Notes: generated by a model not told the origin, from the sequence alone. Numbered from the stretch's first letter, positions 43,790-55,065 are shown. The stretch is 64,000 bases of DNA from Tricholoma matsutake (GCA_026075535.2 AP026550.1:4898001-4962000), one strand, 5' to 3'. Made by a program: numbers and translations.

Positions 43790-44716
43790 TGTACAGCTCA
43801 GAATATACACTTGGAACATAGTCGATGAGTTCCAAACCAGTTTTGAGCAATATCGCACCAATTTCAGGCCATGAACAAAGTCTGAAGAAACTTCGAAAAT
43901 CTTTGAAAAACCTCAAACCTTGAAAAACATCTTTGGACACAGTATTTCCTATTTGAACATTCTTCAGATGCATGCTGGACACATGGGACACTATCTCGAG
44001 TATATTGAACACATTTCGACTGCATGTGCACGCATACAATCCACTCAAAGCAGTTTCCAATGTTTTATGCAATTTATAACAAGGACAGTCCGCTTTTAGC
44101 TATTCTTTCTTATTATTTCTTCATCATGTGTTATATTCACCCTTTCTAGTCTCGCTTTATTGTTCTGATATACTTCTATTGTCTTTTGCCTCGAATTTTC
44201 CACATGTTTGCCTCATGTTCTCTAGCCTTTTTAGGTAGTTTCTTTATTTTATATAAAAAGATGTACTAGATACAAAAAAAAAGGAGGAAAGTCATTGTCT
44301 TCCTCCCAGATCCCAGTGATTTTAGAGTTCAGTTTAGTCTTATTCAGTCCGAAGTCTGGTGTTTTATGCTAAACTTCTTCAAAAATCTTCGAAAATCCTC
44401 ACATTACGCTATGTTTGCTCTCATTTCCCTCGATTTGCCTTTGCTTTGCTTCTACTACTCATCTAGTCCCCTGATCTTGTGTCCGAACATATTTGTGCAC
44501 TCCGAATTCATCAATATAGCCATGAAATTCTCCAAAATTCCATGAAACACATTCTTTTAGCTTTGAATTGCTTCAACAAGCAGTCCTTTTATGACTATTT
44601 GATGGTCAGTCTGACAGGTGACATCTAGAGGGCCTCACATCCTTCCTCTAACTTGTGTTATACCATCCGAAGCCATTTAGTAGGTTTTGTTTGGGTTTCC
44701 AGGTTGAGCATCATCA
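43790..44716 (+). mobile_element. LTR2 copy a
   Basis: 927 bp nearly identical to 50404-51330: from TGTACAGCTCAGAATATAC to GAGCATCATCA. It contains TTTATATAAAAAG near 44250, a possible TATA region. No 5 bp duplication is evident (ACCTT versus CCGGT), so the left boundary may be wrong or rearranged. Repeats of CTCTATGAACCTCTACAAAG lie just upstream (43615-43690). Confidence 0.75.
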
Positions 44717-44814
44717 CCGGTTGCCCTCAAAAGACCAGTTACCACCAGTTTTACCAGCAATTTTTGCCTAATTAAAATCTACTTTATATTAACTAAAACT
44801 AATTATATTACACC

Positions 44815-44925
44815 CTGCGAGCAGATGCTCGCAGCGGTGGGGGTGTTGCTAAGAGGACAGAAAAAATGAAAAAATGAAAAAATACAAAGAAAAAAACCAC
44901 CCTACCGTCTCGCATTTGTAGCGAG
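44815..44925. other. Pair of hairpins in hAT-4
   Basis: CTGCGAGCA/TGCTCGCAG with a 2 bp loop (44815-44834) and CTCGC/GCGAG with the loop ATTTGTA (44909-44925). The same two hairpins in the same order occur in hAT-2, and forms of them in hAT-0 and hAT-5. Confidence 0.8.
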
Positions 44926-44959
44926 AGTGGGGTGTAATGTTGTCCGAAGCCCATCATGG

Positions 44960-45300
44960 TTCACATTGTCGTTTGTAGGCCCCTTGGTGTTTGTCAACCC
45001 CCCCCATTTGCATTGGTGTTTGTCAGCCCTCTCTATTGTGTTTGTAGTCCCCCCCTATTTGCATTGGCATTTGTTGGTGCCCCATGTTCGCATTGGCATT
45101 CATCAGCCCCCCCTCATTTGCATTGGCATTCGTTGGCCCCCTCTGTTGCATTGGTAGTCCCCCCGATTCATGTTGGCATTCATTGGCTGCCTCTGTTCGC
45201 GTTGGCGTTCGTCGGCACCCCCTGTTTGCATTGGCATTTGTCAGCACCCCCATTTGTACTGGCATTCATTGGCCCACCCTCTTTGCTTTGGTGTTTGTAG
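44960..45300. repeat. Minisatellite, unit about 31 bp, around ten copies
   Basis: Degenerate units of the type GCATTGGCATTTGTTGG followed by CCCCC. Located between the hairpins and the palindrome of hAT-4. hAT-2 has a more decayed TTGTCATC version in the same place. Confidence 0.75.
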
Positions 45301-45689
45301 TCCCCCTACCATTTTTGCTGTATGGTGTGGCATGTTGGTGGTGCCACATCATCATTGTTGTTGCATTGTCATCCAGAAATGGGACCTGTTGCCACCCTGC
45401 AAGCAGAGGCTTGCAGGGGCAGCGTAGGGCTTGAGTATGGGGGCAGCAGGTGGGTGATACTAGGTAAGATTCTAAAAAAAAGATCACATTAGTTAGTAAT
45501 GGTAGAGAAACAGAAATATAGAATGATACAAAACATACCTGAGGGCCCAAATGACAGTGGTCATCGTTTGTCCCAGGGATTTCTGACCTAGGCACTGTGG
45601 ATGTTGTGGGTGATGCACAGAGATGGGTGAAGCAGCATTGTTGAAGATTGGTGGTCATGGGAATCATATGGCAAAGTGGTGCGACTTTG

Positions 45690-45775
45690 TTTTTCTTTTT
45701 TGGCACATGACCAAAAGGTCCATGTGCAGCCACAGGGTATATAAACCCTCACCAAATGAGTACTTTCTCTCTGTG
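45690..45775 (+). promoter_or_regulatory. Conserved TATA promoter block of hAT-4
   Basis: TATATAAA at 45738-45745 with upstream GTCCATGTGCAGCCACAGGG and downstream CCCTCACCAAATGAG, as in hAT-1 and hAT-3. About 165 bp upstream lies the GGGCCC palindrome. Confidence 0.6.
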
Positions 45776-46087
45776 CTTGTCCCATTTTTATTATCTATTG
45801 TATAAAAAGTAAATAGTAATAGTATTTAATTAGTGTATTGTCTTGTAGTAAGTGTAATATTAAGTACATAAGTAATATTTTATATACTGTGCAAAGACCA
45901 ATTACAGCTGTTTGCAACCAGTTTCATAACAGTTTTCAACATTTTAGAAAGTAAGGCAACTGGCAACCAAACCAACCTCAAAAGAGGGCAACCACAACTG
46001 ATGGTCCGGTTGCATTCGGTTGAGTTTGGTTGGGTTGCGGTCGTTTTTTTGGTCCAGCCAACTGGACCTTCAAACACTAAGGAAATT

Positions 46088-46185
46088 CAAGGAAATGTAT
46101 GCTGACTGTTTCCCATCTGACATCCTGCATGTTAAGGACCTTCCAAAGGATGTCTTCCACCACATAAAACTACTCCCTGGGGCCC
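46088..46185 (+). pseudogene. gypsy-D pol fragment between protease and RT
   Basis: Encodes KEMYADCFPSDILHVKDLPKDVF-type sequence (F/Y-x-CFPxDI and LPKDVFHHI are typical of the segment before RT in fungal gypsy elements). It continues the frame left of hAT-4 and is ended by the SINE at 46186. Confidence 0.8.
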
Positions 46186-46264
46186 CCCCCATTTCTGTTT
46201 GTATCCTGGCCCGTGGACTGCGAGCGAGCCCCGCATTATAAATCTTTGACCCAAAACAAAAAAA
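46186..46264 (+). mobile_element. 5'-truncated SINE with LINE-type tail
   Basis: TTTGTATCCTGGCCC, CTGCGAGCGAGCCCCGC, TTATAAATCTTTGACCC and an A-rich end. It matches the last 75 bp of the HAL-like element as well as the SINE at 17503, so it could be either one. Confidence 0.75.
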
Positions 46265-46418
46265 GATCATTACAGGGGTTTCCCCAAAAGGAGATAGCCT
46301 TGTAAGATGGAAGGTTGCATTGACACATCCAGGACATCAAGTCCCAGGGTCATCGGTTCATGGTAGCCACTTCATGGATATGGTCTTCAAAGAAGTCACA
46401 CTTTGCATGCCTCATGAC
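46265..46418 (-). pseudogene. LINE endonuclease fragment
   Basis: Reverse match to LINE-C 8272-8425 (the C-terminal part of the endonuclease gene, region coding EVATMNR...SW). It lies between the SINE tail and the chromovirus relic. Confidence 0.85.
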
Positions 46419-49400
46419 TTCTTGCAACTCCACCATAACTCAAGTTGTCAAACTTCTGGTCACCTTCCCTACTGGTGAAGTGTTCAATCTGTCATTCTAT
46501 GTAACCTCGCTTGACTCTTCCTGTTCTGCCATACTTGGTTATAACTGGCTGAAGAAATACAATCTGTTGATTGACTGGTCTTCAAGCCAAATTGCTTTCT
46601 GCTCTGCAGTTCATAGAGGTCCATGTCCCTGAACCTTCTGGTAGAAACCCTTGACTCACCCGCACCTTCAGAACCTCCCATTCCACCTAAGTTTACCCCT
46701 CCCGACATTTCATTCATCAATGCTTCTGCCTACATGCGTGCTAGCAAACTTCTGGGAGCAGTAGCCTTCCAGATGACCTTCACACCAGAAGGATTATCTG
46801 CCCACTCTGCTCAATCCTCAAACCCAGTGGATCTTTCTGAGATTCCTGCCAAGTATCATGAATTTGCTGATGTCTTTAATATGACTAAAGCGGATACCCT
46901 TCCTCCGCATTGCCCTTACAGAAGATAATGCTCCCCCTCCTCTGGGTCACATGTACTCTCTCTCTCTCCCTCTGAGTTAGAAGACTTACAAGTTTTCATT
47001 GACAAGAACATCCACTCAGGTTTCATCTGCCCCTCTAAATCCCCACACGGTGCTCCAATTCTCTTCATCAAGAAAAAGGATGGAAGCCTTCGACTGTGTG
47101 TCAACTACAGAGGGCTCAACCATCTCATGAAGAAGGACCACTACCCACTTCCACTCATTTCCAACCTGCTTGACTCTCCCCAAAAAGCCCACATGTTCAC
47201 CAAGATAGACTTGCAGCACACCTATCACCTAGTCCACATTGCGGATGGAGACGAATGGAAAACTACTTTCTGCACCTGCTATGAATCCTTTGAGTGGTTG
47301 GTGGTTCCATTCGGCCTCACCAATGCACCCACAGCCTTCCAGTGGTTTATGAATGACATCTTCAGTGACATACTTGATGTCTGTGTCATTGTATACCTTG
47401 ATGACATCCTGATCTACTCTGATGACAAATCACAGCATGGAGCTCACATCAAGGAAGTTCTTTGGAGACTCCAGAAGAATGGACTTTACACTTCACCCCA
47501 GAAATGTGAGTTCCACAAAGACACCATTGAATATCTAGGTTTCATCCTTTCACCGGATGGACTGTGGATGTCAGAGGATAAAGTCAAAACCTTGCTCAAC
47601 TGGCTCAAGCCTAGGAAAGTCAAGGATATACAATCCTTCTTAGGTTTTTGCAACTTTTACCGCTGCTTCATTAACAGCTACTCACACATTGTCATTCCAC
47701 TCACCTGCTTGATGTGGAAATCCACACTCTGGGACTTCAACAAGAAGTGCCGTGACACTTTTGAAAAGCTCAAACAAGAATTCACTCACGCTCCCATCTT
47801 AACTCAATGGGTACCTGACTCCCAAATGGTACTTGAAACTGACGCTTCTGATTATGCCTGGCGGCTATCCTGTCAGTCTACACAGCAGATGGTGAAATTC
47901 ATCCTGCCACTTTCCATTCCCACTCCTTCAACCCCGCTGAACTAAATTACGATACACATGATAAGGAACTTCTGGCCATTTTCGAAGCTTTCAAGCATTG
48001 GCGGCAATATTTTGAGGGTTCAGCAAACCCAATCGATGTAGTCATGGACCACAAAAACCTTGAGTACTTCAGCACCACTAAATTACTCACCCGCCACCAA
48101 GCCAGATGGTCCAAGTATCTTTCACAGTTCAATCTGGTTACCCACTTCTGCCCCGGAAAATTAGGGGCCAAGCCAGACACACTCACAAGATGTTGGGATG
48201 TCTACTGCAAAGGGGGAAATAGCAACTTTGCCTCCATAAACCTGACCAATTTCTGACCTGTATTCACACAGGAACAACTTACCTCTTCTCTCCTTGCCAC
48301 CTACCTTGCAACACCTGTCATCTGACAAGCAGTAATCACAGATGTCAAGAAACTTCACAATGACATCTGCACCTCCCTACCCCTCAACCCACTATCATCC
48401 ACACACCTTCCAACACCTACCGACCCCAATTGGACTATAGATGAAGCAGGATTACTCCACCATTTTGACTAGATCTACATTGCAGATGTTGCAGATCTTC
48501 GTCTCAAGGTCCTGCAATACAAACACGATCACATTCTCTCTGGCCACTTTGGACAAAACAAATCCCAGCAGCTTGCCCACTGAGAATATGTCTGGCCAAA
48601 CCTCCACACATTTGTCCAGCAATTCTGTAAGTCCTGTACCATTTGCAAGTTATCCAAGTTGCCTCAACACAAACCCTACAGGTTCTTAAAGCAACTTCCA
48701 GTTCTGGAACCCTGGAACTCAATCTCCATGGATTTCATTGAACAATTACCCAACTCTGATGACCACACTGCTATCCTGGTCATTGTTGACTGACTCACCA
48801 AACAAGGCATCTTCATCCTGACTGTTAACAAAATCACAGCCCAAGAATTAGCCAACCTGTTCATCCTCCACATCTTCTCCAAGCATGGCGTACCATCTCA
48901 TGTCACTTGCGACCAAGGATCTGAATTCATCTCCCATTTTTTCTGCTCCCTCAGAAAAGCTCTTGACATGCAGATCCATTTCACTTCCAGTTATCACCCA
49001 CAAGGTGATGGTCAGATGGAATGACTAAATCAGACCCTTGAGCAGTATCTCTGGATTATCTGTAACTATCAGCAGGACAACTGGTCTCACCTCTTACCCT
49101 TGGGTGAATTTGCCTACAACAATGCTCCCTCTGCCTCTACTGGCATATCCCCTTTCTTTGCCAACAAAGGCTACCACCTGAACATTTTTGTCTTTCCCGA
49201 ATGCGACTTGGCCTCACAACACACCCACAAGTTTGCTGTCAACTTAGATGACCTTCATCAGGAACTTTGGAAACAGCTTGTGGCCACTCAAAAATGTTAT
49301 CAAGGTCCTGCGGACAAACATCGGGTGCCCGCACTCGACTTCAACATTGGTGATTTTGCCTACGTCACTGTGGAAAATATCCACACCACCCGTCCCTCCA

Positions 49401-49805
49401 GGAAACTTTCCAAAAAGAACCATGGTCCCTTCAAAATCATCGCACACCTGAGAACTCACTCAGTCACCCTGCAGCTTCCTGACCACATGTGGGCCATCCA
49501 CCCTGTTTTCCATGTCTCTCAACTAGAAGAACACTCCCTGAACACAATTCCAAATCAAGTACAACCTCCACCTCCTCCTATCACTATCAATGATGAGCTC
49601 AAGTATGACATCACCAAAGTCCTTGACTCCAAGGTCGAGAATTGATGTTGCTGCAAGATTCTCTACCTTGTCCGATGGGAAGGTTACCAGGGAACCGATG
49701 AAGAAACCTCCTGGCTACCTGTTACAGAACTCAACCACGCCCAAGAACTCCTTGCAGATTTTCACACCTGCTACCCGCAGAAACCCGGTCCATTACCCAC
49801 TTAAA
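46419..49805 (+). pseudogene. Chromovirus (Ty3/gypsy) pol relic: PR-RT-RH-IN-chromodomain
   Basis: The 5' part is missing. Protease end: LVTFPTGEVFNLSFYV and ILGYNWLKKYN. RT: KKKDGSLRLCVNYRGLN, FTKIDLQHTYHLVHI, VPFGLTNAPTAFQ, VYLDDILIYSDD. RNase H: LETDASDYAW, HDKELLAIFEAFKHW, DHKNLEYF. Integrase: HILSGHFGQNK with CKSCTICK (zinc site), SMDFIEQLP, CDQGSEF and SYHPQGDGQMEXLNQ; a GPFKIIAHL motif follows. The C-terminus (YLVRWEGYQGTDEETSW, ELLADFH) is a chromodomain. Stops include TGA at 48581, 48791, 49022 and 49643; frame shifts near 47870. Catalytic residues are mostly present, so decay is recent or mild. Confidence 0.9.
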
Positions 49806-49831
49806 CCTATTCACCTTACTCATTGACTCAG

Positions 49832-51905
49832 TCAGGACTTGGAAACAAATTTTATTACAAACAAAAATAAAATATATATTTTTTTTTTTGGATCCACCCC
49901 AATCCTACACTTCCACCTCTGCTTCCCCCTCATCTCCTTCATCACCCTCACCCTCTTTGCCACCCTCTTCCTCACCCTCACTCTCCTCCTCATCATCTGC
50001 CCACCTCTTCTCCAGATATTTCTGGAATGCCACCCAGTCATCTCCTGACTGGTAGATTCCATGCTTTCCTGCCTGGACTCCTTCCCCACCCACTCGACTT
50101 CTTCCTCTTCATCACTTTCCTCCCTGGTGCTTTCATCCTCCTCCCGCTCCGGGTCCAATGTGTCCCAAACCTCCTCCATCGTACGGGCAACCTCCCCAAA
50201 CCCTTTCTGCACCATCTTCACCAGCTGCCACAGCAGCTCCACAATCTCCCCGCTACTCCCTGCAGTTCCCACTATTTTTGCTGCAGGGGCCTCCTGCCCC
50301 TCCCACACTACCTCCTCGCATTTGTGCTTGATGCTAATAGGTCCCCAGTGCAGTTTGAGCACTGATATATCAGTTTTTGCACTTTCAATTGACTTCAAAC
50401 ACTTGGTACAGCTCAGAATATACACTTGGAACATCATCGATGAGTTCCGAACCAGTTTTGAGCAATATCGCACCAATTTCAGGCCATGAACAAAGTCTGA
50501 AGAAACTTTGAAAATCTTCGAAAAACCTCAAACCTCGAAAAACATCTTCGGACACAGTATTTCCTATTTGAACATTCTTCGGACGCATGCTGGACACATG
50601 GGACACTATCTCGAGTATATTGAACACATTTTGACTGCATGTGCATGCATACAATCTGCTCGAAGCAGTTTCCAATGTTTTATGCAATTTATAACAAGGA
50701 CAGTCTGCTTTTAGCTATTCTTTCTTATTATTTCTTCATCATGTGTTATATTCACCCTTTCTAGTCTCGCTTTATTGTTCTGATATACTTCTATTGTCTT
50801 TTGCCTCAAGTTTTCCACATGTTTTCCTCATGTTCTCTAGCCTTTTTAGGTAGTTTCTTTATTTTATATAAAAAGATGTACCAGATACAAAGAAACACAA
50901 GAAAGTCATGGTCTTCCTCCCAGATCGCAGTGATTTGAGAGTTCAGTTTAGTCTTATTCAGTCCAAAGTCTTGTGTTTTACACTAAACTTCTTTGAAAAT
51001 CCTTGAAAATCCTTGCATTATGCTATTTTTGCTCTCATTTCCCTCAATTCACCTTTGCTTTGGTTCTACTACTCATCTAGTCCCCTGATCTTGCATCCAA
51101 ACATATTTGTGCACTCTGAATTCATTGATCTAGCCACAAAATTCTCCAAAATTCCACGAAACACATTATTTTAGCTTTGAATTGCTTTGACAAGCAGTCC
51201 TTTTATGACTATTTGATGGTCGGTCTGACAGGTGACATCTAGAGGGCCTCGCATCCTTCCTCTAACTTGTGTTATACCATCTGAAGCCATTTAGTAGGTT
51301 TTGTTTGGGTTTCTGGGTTGAGCATCATCAACGCGCATGCAATTATTGCACACATGTCCCCACGCACCCATCTTGAAACACGAGATTTTTTGATATTTGC
51401 ATCTATGCCACTGATCAGTAAAGGAAGACTGATAAGTAAAACAAGAAATGCACCTTTTGCAAGGCAGTGCCACCTGCATGCACACTGGACCCTTGGACTC
51501 CTCTGACCCCACTCTCACCTTTGACTTGGTGACTTTCTTTTTCTTTGGGGACTTGCTCCCCTCGGCCTCGTCCCCCAAACCTGTGGCCGCAGCTGCCCAC
51601 TTCTTCTCCACTGCTCTTGTGGCCGCTGCTTCCTTCTTCTATGCCTCTGCCTCCTGGCATGCCTCCTCAGCCTTCACAGCCTCCTCTGCTGCTTTTTGTG
51701 CCTCCTGCACCCTCTGCTCCTCCTCTCTTGTTGCTTCCTCCTCCAGCTCCTTCATCTCCCATTCCATCTGCTCCTTTATTGCCTGCTCCATCTGTTTGTG
51801 TTGGGCCTTCATTGTGGCCAACTTGATGTTCACGGAGAGTGCTGGGGGGGACATATTGAATAGGTGGTGGGAGTAGGAAACAACATGAAAAAAATTTTCA
51901 ACCAA
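49832..51905 (-). pseudogene. Coiled-coil, Cys-cluster gene of unknown function, split by LTR2
   Basis: Minus-strand gene. The 5' part (51905-51331) begins near MSPPALSVNIKLATMKAQ, has a long Glu/Lys/Ala coiled coil (REEEQRVQEAQKAAEEA), an in-frame TAG near 51641, a Lys-rich patch (SPKKKKVTKSKVRV) and a Cys cluster, PCKRC...CKYQKISC...CNNCMR. After the LTR2 insertion the 3' part (50403-49832) gives KCLKSIESAKTD, a helical region and an acidic tail (ESDEEEEVEW). The general build, coiled coil plus CxxC double cluster, resembles the gene at 15568-17821. It may bind nucleic acid; that is a guess. AATAAA-like sites follow on the minus strand near 49860. Confidence 0.6.
50404..51330 (+). mobile_element. 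LTR2 copy b, solo LTR inside the coiled-coil gene
   Basis: 927 bp, nearly identical to 43790-44716. Ends TGGTACAGCTC and GAGCATCATCA. Flanks ACACT/ACGCG agree at three of five bases, so a decayed duplication is possible. It interrupts the Cys-cluster region of the minus-strand gene. Confidence 0.8.
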
Positions 51906-51991
51906 CTACCACATTTGGAAATTCAACCAGCTTCCTTATTTGGACTCAAACACCCATGTGCCTTGTAGGCTTGGCACTAAGGGGGAAATAC
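51906..51991 (+). other. Sequence with purine tract before LTR1
   Basis: AAGGGGGAAATA immediately precedes the LTR1 copy at 51992, as a polypurine tract precedes a 3' LTR. No pol gene of that element is adjacent, so this is only suggestive. Confidence 0.4.
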
Positions 51992-53706
51992 TGTCAAGAA
52001 CTGTTCCTCACCCAATCGGAACCCACATCCATCTGACATTTTTCCACAGCCTGAATCTGACATTTACCAACTCCTCCCATTTTCATTCCCAGCTGCCTTC
52101 TACTGCCCACACTGCTGTGCACCAGGCTGCCTTGTACAGCACCCATGGCTGCCTTCCCAAGGCTGCAGTCTCTTTTGCAAATTCAACTACAGACTCCTGT
52201 GTGGTGATGATACTCAACCCAGAAACCCAAACAAAACACCTAAAAGGGTCCTATTTGGTATAACACAAGTCAGAGGAAGGTTGTGATTTGTTCTAAACTT
52301 TCATCGATCTCCAATAATAACAAACTAGATGATTCAAACAAAGTTTGGGATGTGCAAAGTAATTTCGAGGTGTTGCAATATTTTTCAAGGTGTTGCAATA
52401 CTTTTTGAGGTGTTGCAATATTTTTTGAGATGTTGCAATATTTTTAGGGATTGCAAAATGGACTGCAAAGATACTGGTGAGTGATGGAAAGGTTGATGAA
52501 TGATGCAAGAGGTGAGCGATGATGAATACAAGAGGATGATGATAATATTGAGAGGCAAAATGAGGATGAACAAGTTTCAACGAAATCCGAAGAATTTTCG
52601 GACTAAAACATGTGACTCAAATGATGAGAAGAGAGTTTTTAGCTCTCCACTACTAATACTATACTTGGGGGACGCTTCCCTTGTTATTCATCATGGATAA
52701 TACAAGGTTTTGTAGGTTGAAAAGAGATAGTACCAAAAAGGCAATAGTGGGCATGTGGAGAACATGAGGCCAAAGAAAACATCTGGACTTCAGGGATGAA
52801 GTGATAACCGATATGGAACAATAACCACAAGACTAGGGAGTGTGGGAGACAATAAATTGACATATAGACTGTCCTTTTGTTCTAATATTGCAAATATCAC
52901 AAAAATATTGCAAAACATCGTGATGCGCCTTGAGGTGATGTGTGCTGCATGAATATAGCTGAAATGTGGTTTGTCAAAGTTGATTATGTAAAGGGGAAGT
53001 GATGGGAAGCATGCAAAGTGTTGGGGTCCATGCTGAAGTGTGCGAAGTAGAAACTAAAAATGCAAAATCTTTGAAATGTCTGAAATTTGATCGGAAGCTT
53101 GCAAAATAGTCAAAAAAGGTTCAAAAGATGCCAAAAATGGATGCGAAATAATTGAGGGGTGATTGTGAATGTTTGTGGCTATGAGTTGACTATCTGTGAA
53201 TCCGCAAAATCGATTTCAGAGCTTGTGCTGGCTGGTGGACCTATCAGCAGCCCCTGCTACTGCTTCAATTCCAGACTCCAGTATTTAAGCTTAGTTAGTT
53301 TTGACTTGTATTCCTCAGTTCATATATCGACATAGACTCGACAAAGCCCCAACTTTAACCTGCCAATCTAAATCTTGTTCTACTCCTACCTCTGTCCTCT
53401 AAGAGTCTAAACTTCATTTGACTCAACCTCTAGTTCTCCCTCCCAAGTTTTGGTCCCATCCAAACTTAACCCAAGTCCCTCTGTACTCCTTCCCCGCACT
53501 ACCCACACTTCCCTGCTCCTACCTCCAAATCTTCATCTCAAAATTAGGACACCAGACGAGGTGAAGGGTGCAGCTTCTTATAAGCTGAAGCCAAGTCCTT
53601 TCTGTTCCCCTTTCACAGAATCCACTATGACCCAACAACTTTCCATTATTGACATCTGCAGGGTCCAACCAGATTCTGACATGCACTTCAGGATCAGTTC
53701 TTAACA
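51992..53706 (+). mobile_element. LTR1 copy, split by an LTR2-like insertion
   Basis: Left part 51992-52204 begins TGTCAAGAACTG; right part about 53235-53706 ends GTTCTTAACA. Both match the LTR at 28421-29126. About 1.0 kb of reverse LTR2-like sequence lies between. It may be a 3' LTR, given the purine tract before it. Confidence 0.85.
52205..53234 (-). mobile_element. Old LTR2-like element, reversed
   Basis: Begins TGATGATACTCAACCCAGAA, the reverse of the LTR2 3' end, and parallels LTR2 in order (ACACAAGTCAGAGGAAGG; CACATGTG and AACATGAGGCCAAAG), but is diverged and has its own TGTTGCAATATTTTT repeats (52375-52450). Its right boundary is approximate. Confidence 0.6.
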
Positions 53707-53729
53707 GTCATACTATACATGCTTATCCC

Positions 53730-55065
53730 AAGGTTCAAGTGCAGAAGACACAGTAATTATACAAGGTTTCAATCCATATAAGATTACTTGTGGAGCATCT
53801 GGTTATCTTAGACAAGAGTTTAGAGAGCTTGAGTTCCTTAATAAAATTACCAAGCTATCTTATGAAGGTGCTTTGCCTGAGTGTATTGATGGCAATCTGC
53901 AAAATGCACATATTTGTCAATTCCAGCATTACAAAGGGACTGAATTTGTTCCATCTGATGTTCCAAGTCAGCTCAAGTGGACTTGCATCGGACCCTATGG
54001 ATTTGCTTCCTTGTGTTACAGATAGTCCATGGGCCACAGATTGTTCAAGACAACAAAAAGAAACATAAATCTAGTGTTGATCCTGATGTCAAGACAAAAA
54101 ATAAACAAGACCTTAATACTCATGCATTTGTTGTTGCTAAAGGCACAGTGCCTATTTGCTATGCAGATCAGATTGTTGGAACTAAGCGCAAGACCATGGA
54201 CTATGATCTAGCATCTGGTCCTTTAAAGAAAAAGAAAGCCAAGTTGACATTTATTCCAGCACAAGATTCTCCTGTTGGATTAATATGGGACTCTGAGAAT
54301 TATAGCTGTGCATATGACACTTTGTTTTCCATTCTATGTGACATATGGATTCAAGATCCCAAGAAATGGACAAAGTGGTTCTACTGGTTAAGTAAGCCAT
54401 TGGAAATGCTAGCATATAACTACAGAGAAGTTCTTAGAGGCAGAAAACCACTTGAGATGGCAAGAGATAATGTCAGAAAGTTATTATATGAAACAAATTT
54501 TGCACTGTTTCCATATGGCCAAGTTGGTACTAATGTTGCAGAACTTGCTAGACAGTTGATGGTTAGGCCTGAGTCTCCCTTTTATGCTAAACTTCATTGT
54601 GAGACATGCAACAAGATAGAACCAGCTGATGCACCAGAAAATATAATGCATGTAACAAGCAGTAGTTTGAAATCTACTAATGGTTGGTTTCAGAATTGGC
54701 AAGAAGAGCCTGCAGTCAACTGTGTGCAATGTCAATCAAGTCAAAAGATTCTTCACCAATTTTCTGTAGCTCCAGAAATGCTTATGTTTAGCTTGAATGT
54801 GACTGGGATAGCCATAAGCAAGACAGCGAGAGTCAAGGGTGCTAATAACAAGAATAGTATGTTGTGTTGCCTTTGAAAGGTGTTGTTTACTCAGGAGAAT
54901 TCCATTTTACATTGCGAATATCCAACAAAAATGTATGGTATCATGATGGAATGACAACAAAGAGTAAGTGCTGGAATGAAGGCAATGCAGCTAGCTTTTC
55001 AGAAAAAAAAATATATGTCCTGTAACAACAAGGTTGCAGTATTGGCAATATATGCCAAAAAATAG
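53730..55065 (+). pseudogene. Ubiquitin-specific-protease-like cysteine protease, frameshifted
   Basis: The N-terminal part (about 53730-54026) reads GFNPYKITCGASGYLRQEF and is not recognised. After a frame change the main frame (to 54876) has KKKKAKLTFIP, then NYSCAYDTLFSIL, which fits the Cys box of USP-type (C19) proteases. CETCNK and CVQCQSS form a CxxC...CxxC pair like the USP zinc finger. After a shift or a possible intron near 54850, LKGVVYSGEFHFTLRI and VWYHDGM fit the His box. The last codons end near 55065. All key residues are visible but no single frame spans them. Such proteases occur in multicopy, transposon-linked fungal genes (from memory). Confidence 0.6.

Larger units (their letters stand above)
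43432..46079. mobile_element. hAT-4, complete hAT-like non-autonomous element
   Basis: 2648 bp with ends TAGTGTTTGAAGGTC and GGACCTTCAAACACTA and the duplication AGGAAACT/AGGAAATT (43424-43431, 46080-46087). Removing it rejoins the gypsy-D frame (LLKRDRK to KFKEMYADCF). Inside: a nested LTR2 (43790-44716), hairpins (44815-44834, 44909-44925), a minisatellite (44960-45300), the GGGCCC palindrome (45543-45573) and the TATA block (45690-45775). No transposase is encoded. Confidence 0.9.

Noticed and set aside
44927..45434. Overlapping open frames in the 44.9-45.4 kb minisatellite
   Set aside because: Both strands are open because of the 31 bp repeat; the translations are low-complexity (LALAFVG-like) without any domain.
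43790..51330. The two LTR2 copies as the paired LTRs of one element enclosing the chromovirus pol
   Set aside because: The first copy lies inside hAT-4 and the second inside a minus-strand gene, and unrelated elements lie between, so they are separate insertions rather than a pair.
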